NCBI GenBank assembly: GCA_963717695.1
Contig: CAVQWR010000006.1
Location: forward strand, 620,001 to 684,000
Direction of reading: 5' to 3'
DNA from: CAIWHR01 sp963717695
Lineage (GTDB): Bacteria; Pseudomonadota; Gammaproteobacteria; Burkholderiales; Casimicrobiaceae
DNA: 64,000 nt
Below, piece after piece: positions 1-9,035 of this stretch; within the stretch, counting starts at the first letter, position 1; the number at the start of each line of letters is the position of its first letter. The notes below the pieces were generated by a model. It was not told the origin of the DNA and did not search any database. It was given only the letters and a program-made list of their open reading frames with translations. The translations under genes and the position numbers were made by a program.

Positions 1-348
1 GCGGTAGTTGAGCACCGGCAGGTCGAAGCCGCTGCCGTTCCACGACACGAGCTGCGGCGTATGCCGGTCGATCAGGTCGAAGAAGCGGCGCACGAGCTCG
101 GGCTCGGCGTCCTCCACCGTGCCGACCGACGCGATCTTGATGCCGCCGCCGTCGCGCAGCGCGCAGGCGATCGCGACGACCTTCTGGAAGTGCAGCGGCA
201 GGAAGTCGGTGCCGGTCCGCTCGCGCCGCGACTGCGCGATCCACTCGAGCACCGCATCGTCGTCGAGACCCGCGGCTTCGGGATGCACGCGGCGCAAGCC
301 GGCAACGTCGGGAATCGTTTCGATGTCGAAAACGAGGATCGGAGTCAT
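1..348 (-). CDS. 3'-5' exonuclease, PolB-like DEDD family (C-terminus outside window)
   Basis: The first 116 residues of a protein running off the left edge. The N-terminus reads MTPILVFDIETIPDVAG: the DIET pattern (Asp8, Glu10) is the first acidic motif of DEDD exonucleases, in the form typical of the predicted exonucleases related to the proofreading domain of DNA polymerase B. Further on, a WNGSGFDLPVL stretch matches the second motif (the Asp of GFDLP). The family degrades DNA 3' to 5' with two metal ions; its biological role is not well defined. The gene lies 57 bp downstream of cysM on the same strand and may be co-transcribed with it. Truncated only by the window edge. Recognised from motifs, so the family call is firmer than any specific function. 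Confidence 0.8.
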   Translation of the reverse strand, partial: MTPILVFDIETIPDVAGLRRVHPEAAGLDDDAVLEWIAQSRRERTGTDFLPLHFQKVVAIACALRDGGGIKIASVGTVEDAEPELVRRFFDLIDRHTPQLVSWNGSGFDLPVLNYR

Positions 349-404
349 GGGTGCGCCAGGGCGGGGGGCATGCGGATGCGGCAGCGGCAATCAGGCGGCG
401 GGGA

Positions 405-1293
405 TCAGCCGGGAAACACCCCGGTCGAAAGATAGCGGTCACCGCGGTCGCAGACGACGAACACGATCGTCGCATTGGTCACCTCGCGCGACACGCGCAG
501 CGCCACCGCGCACGCGCCGCCTGCGGAGATGCCGCCGAAGATGCCCTCCTCGCTCGCGAGCCGGCGCGTGGTTTCCTCGGCATCGGCCTGCGTGACGTTC
601 TCGACGCGATCGACGCGGCGGCGGTCGAAGATCTTCGGCAGGTACGCCTCGGGCCACTTGCGGATGCCGGGAATCTGCGCGCCGTCGGCGGGCTGGGCGC
701 CGATGATGACGACGTCGGGTTTCTGTTCCTTGAGGAAGCGCGACACGCCCATGATCGTGCCGGTCGTGCCCATCGCCGAAACGAAATGCGTGATCGCGCC
801 GCCGGTGTCGCGCCAGATCTCGGGACCGGTGCCGCGATAGTGGGCGAGCGGATTGTCCGGATTGGCGAACTGGTCGAGGATCACGCCGTTCACCTCGGAG
901 CGCACCCGCAGCGAAACGTCGCGCGCGTGCTCCATGCCGCCCGCCTTCGGCGTAAGCACGAGCTCCGCGCCGAACGCGCGCATCGATTGCCGACGCTCGA
1001 GCGACTGGTTGTCGGGCATCACCAGGATCATCCGGTAGCCCTTCATCGCGGCGACCATCGCCAGCGCGATGCCGGTGTTGCCGGACGTCGCCTCGACCAG
1101 CGTGTCGCCGGGCTTGATTTCGCCGCGCTTCTCGGCCTCGACCAGCATCGACAGCGCGGGACGATCCTTGACGGATCCGGCCGGATTGTTGCCCTCGAGC
1201 TTCGCGAGGATCACGTTCGACGTGGCGCCCGGCAGCCGCTGCAGGCGGACGAGCGGGGTGTTGCCGATCGGTGGATTCGAGCGTGGGATACAT
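405..1293 (-). CDS. cysM: Cysteine synthase B (O-acetylserine sulfhydrylase), one frameshift near the N-terminus
   Basis: PLP enzyme making cysteine from O-acetylserine and sulfide (or thiosulfate in the CysM branch). It has the PLP lysine in NNPAGSVKDR (Lys42 from the chosen start), the substrate loop TSGNTG (about 69-74) and the glycine-rich phosphate site SAMGTTGT; the C-terminal CDRGDRYLSTGVF is characteristic of CysM. The chosen start gives MYPTLES, which must join IGNTPLVRLQRL in another frame. Removing one base from the GG at 1270-1271 restores the family N-terminus (MYPTLESTIGNTPLVRL). An in-frame upstream start exists but gives a non-homologous leader. cysE, which makes its substrate, is at 19586-20341. 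The frameshift is probably a sequence error. Confidence 0.93.
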
Positions 1294-1395
1294 GAGGATC
1301 GAAGTTGCGGGCGACGTGACCGCGGCAGGCTCGACACCGATTGTATCCGAGCGACCCCCGCGCCTCTTCGGATCGCGTTCGCGACGCCACAAACG

Positions 1396-1418
1396 AAAAC
1401 CCCGCCGGACGGGCGGGG
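1396..1418 (-). terminator. Intrinsic terminator downstream of the long ComEA-like gene
   Basis: Stem of ccccgcc (1400-1406) with ggcgggg (1412-1418). On the minus strand it is followed by TTTT (1399-1396). It lies 28 bp past the stop codon of the gene at 1446-2351 and separates that gene from cysM. Confidence 0.7.
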
Positions 1419-1445
1419 CTTCGTGCATCGCGGGATGCGCTGGAG

Positions 1446-2351
1446 TTACTTCGCGGCCTTGTCTTCCTTGGCCTTCGCGGCCTTGGCTTCCTTGTCCGCC
1501 TTCGCCTTCGCAGCCTTGGCGTCCTTCGCTTCCTTGTCCGCCTTGGCCTTGGCTTCCTTGTCGGCCTTCGCCTGCGCGGCCTTGGCGTCCTTGGCCTCCT
1601 TGTCCGCTTTCGCCTTCGCGTCCTTGGCTTCCTTGTCGGCCTTCGCCTTCGCAGCCTTGTCGTCCGCGGGCTTCGCGGCCTTGTCGTCCGCGGGCTTTGC
1701 CTTGGCGTCCTTGGCTTCCTTGTCCGCCTTGGCCTTCGCGGCCTTCTCTTCCTTCGCCGCCTTGGCCTTCGCCGCCTTCTCTTCCTTGTCGGCCGCGGCC
1801 TTGGCGGCCTTTTCTTCCTTCGCGGACTTCGGTGCGGCGCCCTTGGTATCGGCGGTCTTGGCCGTTGCGGCGGCTTCCTTGGCCGGCGCCTTCGCGGTGT
1901 CGGCCTTCGCCGGCGCAGCAGCGGCAGGGGCAGCAGGCTTCATCGGCTCGACCTTGGCCGGAGCCGCAGGGGCTGCCGGGGCGGGTGCGGGCGCCTTGGC
2001 CGGTTCAACCGTCCTGGCGGGTGCAGGGGCTGCCGCAGCCGCCGGAGCCGCGGCCTTCGCCGCCTCCGACTTCGTTGCCGCCTTGGCCGGAAGCACGGTG
2101 GTGCCCGTCAGCGAAATGTCGCCCTTGATCGTGTCGAATGTCACCGGGCCGACGCCCTTGACGTCCTTGATCTGGTCGAGCGACTTGAAAGGGCCATGCT
2201 CCTTGCGGTAGTCGATGATGGCCTGCGCCTTGACCGGGCCGATCTCGGGGAGCGCCTCGAGTTCTTCCTTGGTCGCGGTATTGATATTGACGGCCGCCAG
2301 CGCGATGCCCCAGCAAAACAGGGTCGCGACGAGCAGCAAGAGGCGTTTCAT
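1446..2351 (-). CDS. Secreted ComEA-like helix-hairpin-helix protein with long Lys/Ala/Asp repeat tail
   Basis: 301 residues. Residues 1-20 (MKRLLLLVATLFCWGIALAA) are a signal peptide, followed directly by the ComEA-type HhH domain (VNINTATKEELEALPEIGP, then a GVGPVTFDTIKGD hairpin, to about residue 85), which binds double-stranded DNA. The remaining two thirds is low complexity: first Ala/Pro-rich, then many copies of KADKEAKDAK and AAKAKEEK, reminiscent of histone-H1-like or AlgP tails. ComEA proteins usually end after the HhH domain, so this tail is unusual. A shorter paralogue without it lies upstream (2606-2956). The family supports DNA uptake across the periplasm; the basic/acidic tail could add DNA or envelope binding (inference). 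A GGAGA ribosome site precedes the ATG. Confidence 0.85.
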   Translation of the reverse strand: MKRLLLLVATLFCWGIALAAVNINTATKEELEALPEIGPVKAQAIIDYRKEHGPFKSLDQIKDVKGVGPVTFDTIKGDISLTGTTVLPAKAATKSEAAKAAAPAAAAAPAPARTVEPAKAPAPAPAAPAAPAKVEPMKPAAPAAAAPAKADTAKAPAKEAAATAKTADTKGAAPKSAKEEKAAKAAADKEEKAAKAKAAKEEKAAKAKADKEAKDAKAKPADDKAAKPADDKAAKAKADKEAKDAKAKADKEAKDAKAAQAKADKEAKAKADKEAKDAKAAKAKADKEAKAAKAKEDKAAK

Positions 2352-2605
2352 GGGGAATCTCCGGGTCGTGATGAGCGGATGCGCCGCTCCGGTGCCGGAA
2401 CGTGTGCCGGCACAGGGGACTAACGCGCGCCCGATGGTACGGGTTGACCCGGCAAGGGAAAGTGACCTGCGTCAAGCAATGCGAAGAGGGGCGGGCGGGC
2501 CGTGGCCGTCCCCGGCGCGCGGAAGCCGCGCACACGCCGCCACGACGAGACGAGCCGATCGCGCGCCGGCGATACCGCTGCGCGCGACCGAAGTGCGGCG
2601 ACCTC

Positions 2606-2956
2606 CTACGGCTTGGCTTTGGAGGCCGCGACGGCGACGTCTCCCTTGGCGCCGCGATTCGCGCCAGCCTCGGGCTTCGCCGCAGTCGCTGCCGCGGACT
2701 TGCTGCCCGCGCCAACGGTGACCTCGCTCTTCAGCTTTTCGTAGCGCTTGGCGCCAATCCCCTTGACGTCCTTCAGCTCCTCCACGGACTTGAAGGCGCC
2801 GTGCGACTTGCGGTAGTCGAGGATCGCCTGCGCCTTCGCCGGACCGATACCGGGCAGCGCAACAAGCTCTTCCTTCGATGCAGTATTGAGGTTGACGGTG
2901 GCGAGCGCGATGCCCGAGCACAGGCAAAGCACGAGCGCCGACAGCAGTTGCCGCAT
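2606..2956 (-). CDS. ComEA-like helix-hairpin-helix DNA-binding protein
   Basis: 116 residues. The start at 2956 was chosen because it is preceded by AAGGAGA and opens a signal peptide (MRQLLSALVLCLCSGIALA); a longer in-frame reading upstream lacks both. The HhH domain follows at once (VNLNTASKEELVALPGIGP, then VKGIGAKRYEKLKSE). The C-terminus is a short Ala/Gly/Lys-rich tail. The HhH region is closely similar to that of the neighbour at 1446-2351, so the pair looks like a tandem duplication in which one copy gained a long repeat tail. Likely role: periplasmic DNA receptor or competence-associated protein; direct evidence of competence genes nearby is absent. Confidence 0.85.
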   Translation of the reverse strand: MRQLLSALVLCLCSGIALATVNLNTASKEELVALPGIGPAKAQAILDYRKSHGAFKSVEELKDVKGIGAKRYEKLKSEVTVGAGSKSAAATAAKPEAGANRGAKGDVAVAASKAKP

Positions 2957-3041
2957 GGTGGTCTCCTTGGCGTTGAGTGGACGCGCGGCGGATCGCGGAT
3001 CGCGCGTTGCACGCGCGATCTTCCACCGCACGGCGGCCACG

Positions 3042-4051
3042 TTACGCGGGCGACGCCGTCGCGGAAATCAGCCGTTCGACGTAGCGCGGAATGCCCTCCG
3101 CGACGCTCTGCATCGGCGCCGTGTAGCCGGCGCGACGCAGGCGCGAGAGATCGGCCTCGGTGAAGCTCTGGTACCTGCCGACGAGCGCCGGCGGGAACGG
3201 GATGTACTCGATCGCGCGCTCGGCGACGAGCTCGGCCAGCGTGCGGGCAGGCTTGCCGTCGGCCGCGCGCACCGCGTTGATCGTGCGCCTGCGCCACCTC
3301 GTTGTACGTGGCCGACGCGCCGCTGCCGAGATTGAAGATGCCGCTTCGCTCCGGATGGTCGAGGAACGCGAGGTTGACCTTGACGACGTCGTCGACGAAA
3401 ACGAAATCGCGCCGCTGCTCGCCCGCCGCATAGCCGCCGGCGCCCTCGAACAGCCGGACGGGGCTGCCGGCGCGATGCTGGTCGCAGAAATGCATGACCA
3501 CCGACGCCATGCGGCCCTTGTGCCGCTCGCGCGGCCCATAGACGTTGAAGTAGCGAAAGCCCGCGATCGGCGCGGTGCGGTCCGGCAGCAGTCGCCGCAC
3601 GTACTGGTCGAACAGGAACTTCGAGTATCCGTAGATGTTGAGCGGCGCCTCGTGCGCGCGCTCCTCGCGGAACACCTTGCCGCCGCCGTACACCGACGCA
3701 CTCGACGCGTAGAGGAACGGCACGTCGTTGTTCTGGCACCAGTCGACGAGCGCCACCGAGTAGCGGTAGTTGTTGCGCATCATGTAGCGGCCGTCGGTCT
3801 CCATCGTGTCGGAGCACGCGCCCTGGTGCAGGATCGCGCCGATGTCGTCGTCGAGGTCGCCGTCGGCGAGGCGCAGCGAGGAACTCCTCCTTGTCCATGT
3901 AGTCGGCGATCTCGCAGTCGACGAGGTTGGTGAACTTGTCGGCGTGCGCAAGGTTGTCGACGGCGATGATGTCGGTCTCGCCGCGGTCGTTCAGCGCACG
4001 GACGAGATTCGCGCCGATGAATCCGGCGGCTCCGGTGACGACGGTGTACAC
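3042..4051 (-). CDS. hldD: ADP-L-glycero-D-manno-heptose 6-epimerase, two frameshifts
   Basis: Epimerase making ADP-L-glycero-D-manno-heptose for the lipopolysaccharide inner core, which places the organism among Gram-negatives. The N-terminus MYTVVTGAAGFIGANLV is the NADP Rossmann glycine motif. The middle section contains LHQGACSDT, the SDR active-site region ASSASVYG and YGYSKFLFDQYV (Tyr-x3-Lys), and FRYFNVYGPRE. The C-terminus ends AEGIPRYVERLISATASPA. These pieces lie in three frames: the shifts are one extra base at 3880-3881 (inside KEEF/SLRLADGD) and one at about 3285 (inside NEVAQA/TINAVRAADG). Removing both gives one continuous protein of about 335 residues. As LPS-core genes are usually retained, sequence error is the simplest explanation. 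Confidence 0.9.
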
Positions 4052-4132
4052 GTGAGGTTCTTTCGGATTCGCGGCAGCGATGCGGCCGATATCGGATTCT
4101 AGGCCAGCGGCGGCTTCGGGTCGCGCCCGCGC

Positions 4133-5228
4133 CTAGAGCTCGACGTCGACGCGGCCGACGTTCGTGACGACGAACGGCACCCGCGGCGCGACGGCGCAGA
4201 GGAGCTCGTAGCCGACCGTCGCCGCCGCGCTGGCGACGTCGTCGACCGGCAGGCCCTCGCCCCACAGCACGACGGGGCTGCCGACCTTCGCGTCCGGGGC
4301 ATCGGTGAGGTCGACGGTGATCATGTCCATCGACACGCGTCCCGCCATCCGCACCTTCCTGCCGGCGACGAGCACCGGCGTGCCGTTGGGGGCGTGGCGC
4401 GGGTAGCCGTCCGCGTAGCCGCAGGCAACGACGCCGATGCGGTGCGCCCGCGACGCGGTGTAGCCGCCGCCGTAGCCGACGCTGTCGTTGGCGCGGAGCT
4501 CCTGCACCGCGATGATCTCGGAGCGCAGCGTCATCACCGGCTGCAGCTGCAGTTCGTCGGCCGCCTGGTAGGGAAAGGGCGACGCCCCGTACAGCATGAT
4601 GCCGGGTCGCACGATGTCGCCGCCGACCTCGTCGTAGCGGATCACGCCCGCCGAATTCGCGATCGAGCGCGGATACGGCAGGCCCTTGCACGCCGCTTCG
4701 AACGCCGCCAGCTGGTCGCGCAGGCCGTCGTCCTCGTCGGCGCGCGCGAGGTGCGTCATGAGGCGCAGCGCGGCGACCGAATCGCAGCTCGCGAGGCGCT
4801 CGACCAGGGCGCGCGCCTCGCCCGGGCGCACGCCGAGACGGTTCATTCCGGTGTTGACCTTGACGAAGACCTCGAGCGGGCGCTCGAGATGCGCGCGCTC
4901 GAGCATGCGGACCTGGTCGGCGTGATGGACGACGACGGCAAGTCGGTGCGCGGCGACCTCCGGCAGCTCGTCGGCGCCGAAGAATCCCTCGATGCAGCAG
5001 GATTCGCCGCTTGTAGTGCGACGCGCGGAGTGCGATGGCGTCGTCGCGCTCGAGCAAGGCGAGGCCGTCAGCATCGGCGAGCGCCGGCACGACGCGCGTG
5101 AGGCCGTGCCCGTACGCATTCGCCTTGACGACCGCCAGCACCTGCGTCTTCGGGGCGCGCGTGCGCACCTGCGCGAGGTTCGCGCGGAGCGCGGTCAGAT
5201 TCACCTGGGCATAAAGCGGACGGGCCAT
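4133..5228 (-). CDS. alr: Alanine racemase, one frameshift
   Basis: Fold-type III PLP racemase supplying D-alanine for peptidoglycan. The start at 5228 gives MARPLYAQVNLTALRANL. The PLP lysine is in AVVKANAYGHG (about Lys34), and the catalytic tyrosine of the second subunit face is in NDSVGYGGGYTAS. RPGIMLYGASPF and GRVSMDMITVDLTD are family signatures. An extra base at about 4994 splits the protein between RRILL and IEGFFGADELPE; removing it gives RRILLIEGFF, the expected family sequence. Length is then about 365 residues, normal for Alr. The gene is divergent from lplT; the 183-bp spacer contains AT-rich patches (around 5308-5315 and 5343-5356) that may hold the divergent promoters. Confidence 0.92.
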
Positions 5229-5411
5229 GGCGCGCGATTGCGGTTCCCGAGTGATGCGCCGCGGCAACGGACGGCGTCCGGCGGTCCGGCGCCCCCGTCT
5301 CGATCAATCGTGGTATAAAGCGCGGGCTGCCGGCAGTGCAGAATAATTATACCGAATCGCTGCTGCAGTGCCCGGGGGCGCGCGGCGCCTGCAGGGACCA
5401 CGCGGAGGACA

Positions 5412-6716
5412 ATGAAGTCCGGGTTCTACACCATCATGGCGGCGCAGTTCTTCTCGTCGCTCGCCGACAACGCGCTCCTGATCGCCGCGATCGCCCTGCT
5501 TGCCGATCTCAACGAGCCGCGCTGGATGACGCCGGCGCTGAAGCAGTGCTTCGTCGTGTCGTACGTCCTGCTCGCGCCGCTCGTCGGCGCGTTCGCCGAC
5601 TCGCGGCCGAAGGGCCGCGTGATGCTGATGACCAACGGCATCAAGGTCGTCGGCTGCGCGCTCATGCTGTTCAGCGCGCATCCGCTCCTCGCCTACGCGG
5701 TCGTCGGGCTGGGCGCCGCGGCGTACTCGCCGGCCAAGTACGGCATCCTGACCGAGCTGCTTCCGCCCGAGCAGCTCGTGATCGCCAACAGCTGGATCGA
5801 GGGCACGACGGTCGGCTCGATCATCCTCGGCACGCTGATCGGCGGCCAGCTGATCGGGCCGCGCGTGTCGACGATGCTGCTCGGCTTCGACATGCCCGCG
5901 ATCGACGTCGGCGTCGACACGCCGCCCGCCGCGGCCATCTCGGTGATCATGGGCATCTACGCGATCGCCGCGACGTTCAACTGGTTCATCCCGGACACCG
6001 GCGTCGACCGCCGGATGGTGAACCGCAATCCGTTCTACCTGATCCGCGAGTTCGCACACTGCAACCGGCTGCTGTGGAAGGACCGCCTCGGCCAGATCTC
6101 GCTCGCGACGACCACGATGTTCTGGGGTGCCGGCGCCACGCTTCAGTTCATCGTCATCGACTGGGCCGCTTCCGCGCTCGGGTTCAACCTGACGCAGGCG
6201 ACCAACCTGATGGGCGTCGTCGCGTTCGGCATCGCGGGCGGCGCCATCGTCGCCGCAAAGACGATCTCGCTCCGCAAATCGGTGCGGGTGCTGCCGATCG
6301 GCATCGCGATGGGCCTCGTCGTGATCGCGATGCTGTTCGTGCGCAGCCTGCCCGTCACCGTGATCCTGATGATCCTGGTCGGCGGCTGCGCCGGCTTCTT
6401 CGTCGTGCCGATGAACGCGCTTCTCCAGCATCGCGGCCACGTTCTGATGGGCGCGGGCCACTCGATCGCCGTGCAGAACTTCAACGAGAACATCGGCATC
6501 CTCGTGATGGTGGGGCTCTACGCGACGATGGTGCGCTTGGGCGTCCCGGTCGAGGCCGCGATCGTGATGTTCGGGCTGTTCGTGTCCGGCACGATGGTGC
6601 TGGTGCTGATCCGCTTCCGGCTCAACCAGGCGCACGGTGACGCACTGCATCTCATCGGCACCGAGAAACCGGCGCACGCGCCCGCGGCCGCCGCGGTGCG
6701 GCCGGCCGCGAAGTAG
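5412..6716 (+). CDS. lplT: Lysophospholipid transporter (MFS)
   Basis: 434 residues with about 12 hydrophobic segments. The N-terminal AAQFFSSLADNALLIAAIAL and the loop FADSRPKGRVMLMTNGIK are hallmarks of LplT, which flips 2-acyl-lysophospholipids across the inner membrane for re-acylation. In Escherichia coli it is encoded next to aas (acyltransferase); no aas gene is beside it here. The start is supported by GGAGGA six bases upstream. The C-terminus is Ala-rich and hydrophilic. It converges with the minus-strand gene ending at 6736. Intact, with no frame problems. Confidence 0.88.
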   Translation: MKSGFYTIMAAQFFSSLADNALLIAAIALLADLNEPRWMTPALKQCFVVSYVLLAPLVGAFADSRPKGRVMLMTNGIKVVGCALMLFSAHPLLAYAVVGLGAAAYSPAKYGILTELLPPEQLVIANSWIEGTTVGSIILGTLIGGQLIGPRVSTMLLGFDMPAIDVGVDTPPAAAISVIMGIYAIAATFNWFIPDTGVDRRMVNRNPFYLIREFAHCNRLLWKDRLGQISLATTTMFWGAGATLQFIVIDWAASALGFNLTQATNLMGVVAFGIAGGAIVAAKTISLRKSVRVLPIGIAMGLVVIAMLFVRSLPVTVILMILVGGCAGFFVVPMNALLQHRGHVLMGAGHSIAVQNFNENIGILVMVGLYATMVRLGVPVEAAIVMFGLFVSGTMVLVLIRFRLNQAHGDALHLIGTEKPAHAPAAAAVRPAAK

Positions 6717-6735
6717 ATTTCAGCAGGGGCGGGCC

Positions 6736-7246
6736 CTACAGGACGACAGGCGCGTCGGGGAGCTCGTTCGTCGCGCGGCCTGCCGTCGTCGGGGAAATGG
6801 CGGGCGAGCAGTTCGTTGATCGCGGCGATGCCTTGCGTGGCGCCTTCCGCGTAGCGTTCGCCGGCGAACGCCTTCTCCATGTCGCGGCACACCGATTCCC
6901 ACGCGGCGGCCCCCACGGCGCGATCGATGCCGCGATCGGCGACGATCTCGACGGCGCGATCGGCGAGCAGCAGGTAGACCAGCACGCCGCAGTTCTCCTC
7001 GGTGTCCCAGATCCGGAGCAGTCCGAACACCTCGAGCGCGCGCTCGCGCGGCGAGATCCTGCGCGCGACGCGGGCGAGCGGCAGCGCCGGCTCGACGACG
7101 AAGCGCACCTGGCCGCGATGCCGCTTCTCGCCCTCGGCGATCGTCGCGCCGATCCGCGCCAGCGCGTCGTCGGAGAAGGCCTTGCGCACCCGCCGCTCGT
7201 CGGTCGCGAAATGGCGCAGCGAGCGCCCGGATTTCTGCCAGCCCAT
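6736..7246 (-). CDS. TPM-domain protein (membrane-associated TPM_phosphatase family), frameshift near C-terminus
   Basis: Small TPM-fold protein of about 170 residues without a signal peptide. Recognisable parts are an N-terminal region (RSLRHFATDERRVRKAFSDD), the core GEKRHRGQVRFVVE, and VLVYLLLADRAVEIVADRGI, which matches the VLIYVLLADRAVEIVADRG type of the second TPM protein in LemA-TPM clusters. The long frame continues past the natural end, whereas a one-base correction at about 6783-6784 gives the ending TNELPDAPVVL and stop at 6736, as usual for this group. The ATG at 7246 is five bases past the stop of the upstream TPM gene; an alternative ATG at 7261 would overlap it. Molecular function of the family is unclear. 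Confidence 0.78.
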
Positions 7247-7251
7247 CGTCG

Positions 7252-8196
7252 TCAGTCCCATCCGCCGGACGCGCCGCCGCCGCCGAAGCTGCCGCCGCCG
7301 CCCGAGAATCCGCCGCCGCCGCCACCGCCGAATCCGCCCCCGCCCCAGCCGCCGCCGGTCGGAATGAACACGCCCCCGCCCCGCCGTCCCATCGCCGCGC
7401 CCACGCCGGCGCCCGAGACGATCATCACGATGAACGCGACGACCGCAGCGATGCCGGCGATGACGAGCGAGCCGAGAACGAGCCAGGCGCCGACGCCGAC
7501 GACGCCGGCGCCGACGGTCGAGCCCAGCACCTTGCCGAAGATCGAGCGCAGGATGCCGCCGATGATGGGAACGCCGATGAAGAGCACGAGCAACAGCGTG
7601 CCGAAATCGATTCCGCCGCCGCCGCGATGCACGTTGGCGGCCTTCGGCGGCGGCAGCGGCTTGCCCTCGGAGACGACGCCGATCACGCGATCGACGCCGG
7701 CGTCGATGCCGGCGGCGAACTTCCCCTCGCGAAAGAGCGGCGCAACGTTCTCCGCGATGATGCGGCGCGCGGTGACGTCGGTGAGCGAGCCCTCGAGCCC
7801 GTAGCCGACCTCGAAGCGCATCTTCTTGTCGTTCTTGGCGACGAGGAACAGGACGCCGTTGTCCTGCCCCTTGCGGCCGATCTTCCATTTCTCGGCGACG
7901 CGCAGCGAATACGCCTCGATCGGCTCCGGCTGCGTGGTCGGCACCATCAGCACCGCGAGCTGGTTGCCGGTGCGCGCTTCCCAGTCGGTGAGCTTCGCGT
8001 CGAGCGCCTGCTTTTCCGCGGGAGTGAGCGTCGCCGTGAGATCGGTGACGTGCGCCGCCAGCGGCGGGATCGGCAGCAGGCCGTCGGTGCCCGCCTCCCA
8101 CGCCGGCGTCTGCGCCAGCGCGAACGCCGATGCCAGCAGCATCGCGACGGCGAGCAGGATGCCGCGCGCGGACGTGATGCGGGTCGCGAGGGTCAT
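7252..8196 (-). CDS. Secreted TPM-domain protein, YgcG/LemA-associated type
   Basis: 314 residues. Signal peptide (ILLAVAMLLASAFALAQ, about residues 13-30), then a TPM domain (about 45-175: VTDLTATLTPAEKQALDAKL, LAVLMVPTTQPEPIEAYSLR, WKIGRKGQDNGVLFLVA, RFEVGYGLEG), one or two membrane spans (about 190-265) and a C-terminus almost entirely Gly/Ser (GGGGFSGGGGSFGGGGASGGW). This architecture is typical of the YgcG family encoded next to lemA. The frame is open back into lemA and would give a 564-residue fusion, but lemA has its own stop once a frameshift near 8337 is corrected, so two separate genes are called. The start at 8196 opens the signal peptide. It probably acts at the cell envelope. 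Confidence 0.85.
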   Translation of the reverse strand: MTLATRITSARGILLAVAMLLASAFALAQTPAWEAGTDGLLPIPPLAAHVTDLTATLTPAEKQALDAKLTDWEARTGNQLAVLMVPTTQPEPIEAYSLRVAEKWKIGRKGQDNGVLFLVAKNDKKMRFEVGYGLEGSLTDVTARRIIAENVAPLFREGKFAAGIDAGVDRVIGVVSEGKPLPPPKAANVHRGGGGIDFGTLLLVLFIGVPIIGGILRSIFGKVLGSTVGAGVVGVGAWLVLGSLVIAGIAAVVAFIVMIVSGAGVGAAMGRRGGGVFIPTGGGWGGGGFGGGGGGGFSGGGGSFGGGGASGGWD

Positions 8197-8296
8197 GCCG
8201 CCGTCTTCCGCGATGGGGTGAGCGTGTGCGCCCTTGCGCGCAGCGCGCGCGCCGCGGGCGGACCCGACCGGCACGCGCCGCGACGCACGTGCGGAC

Positions 8297-8946
8297 TCAG
8301 GACTTCGGCGCGGGAGCGGGCGCCGGAGCAGGCGGACGGCCGGCGCGCCCGGCGTCTTGCCGAAATCGACCTTGGGCGGCGCGCTGATCGCGGCCTCGTT
8401 CTCGACGGTGAAGTTGGGCTTCACGTTCATCTTGAACAGCATCGCCGTCAGGTTCGTCGGGAACGAGCGGACCGTCGTGTTGAACGTCTGCACCGTCTTG
8501 ATGTAGCGGTTGCGCGCCACGGTGATCCGGTTCTCGGTGCCCTCGAGCTGCGACTGCAGGTCGCGGAACAGCGCGTCGGACTTCAACTGCGGATAGTTCT
8601 CGCTGACGACGAGGAGCCGCGACAGCGCGCCGGTCAGCTCGCCCTGCGCCTTCATGAATTTCTGGAACGCTTCCGGATCGTTGATGAGCTCGGGCGTGGC
8701 CTTGATCGCGCCGACGTTGGCGCGCGCATTGGTCACTTCGGTCAGGACCGTCTGCTCCTGCGCCGCGTAGCCCTTCACCGTGTTGACGAGGTTCGGGACG
8801 AGGTCGGCGCGGCGCTGGTACTGGTTCAGCACCTCGGACCAGGCGGCCTTGACGCCTTCGTCCTGCGTCTGCAGGTCGTTGTAGCCGCAGCCGCCGAGGA
8901 AGAGCGTCGCGGCGACGGCGAGGAGCGCGGCAAAGGTGCGGATCAT
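8297..8946 (-). CDS. lemA: LemA family lipoprotein, frameshift near C-terminus
   Basis: About 215 residues. The N-terminus MIRTFAALLAVAATLFLGGCGYNDLQ has a lipobox (LGGC), so it is a predicted lipoprotein. The helical LemA core follows: QYQRRADLVPNLVNTVKGYA, then the helix with AQGELTGALSRLLVVSENYP, ending ISAPPKVDFG. After this point the long frame becomes arginine-rich. Adding one base near 8337 instead gives the usual Pro/Ala tail (PPAPAPAPAPKS) and a stop at 8297. It forms an operon with the two downstream TPM genes, the common lemA-ygcG arrangement; function is not established beyond envelope association. Confidence 0.85.
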
Positions 8947-9035
8947 GGGGTCTCCATTATTGTCGTATCGGGCGGGTCGCCCGGCGGGTCGTTAATTGGG
9001 GCCGGCAGCGGCTGAGCGCAAGACCTCTGGCGGTT

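Noticed and set aside
3042..5228. hldD and alr as pseudogenes
   Set aside because: Each needs only one or two single-base corrections to match its family over the full length, active-site residues are intact, and alr is normally essential.
7252..8946. A single 564-residue LemA-TPM fusion protein
   Set aside because: The open frame exists only because of a frameshift near 8337. Correction gives the normal LemA ending PPAPAPAPAPKS with a stop at 8297, and the TPM gene has its own start and signal peptide at 8196.
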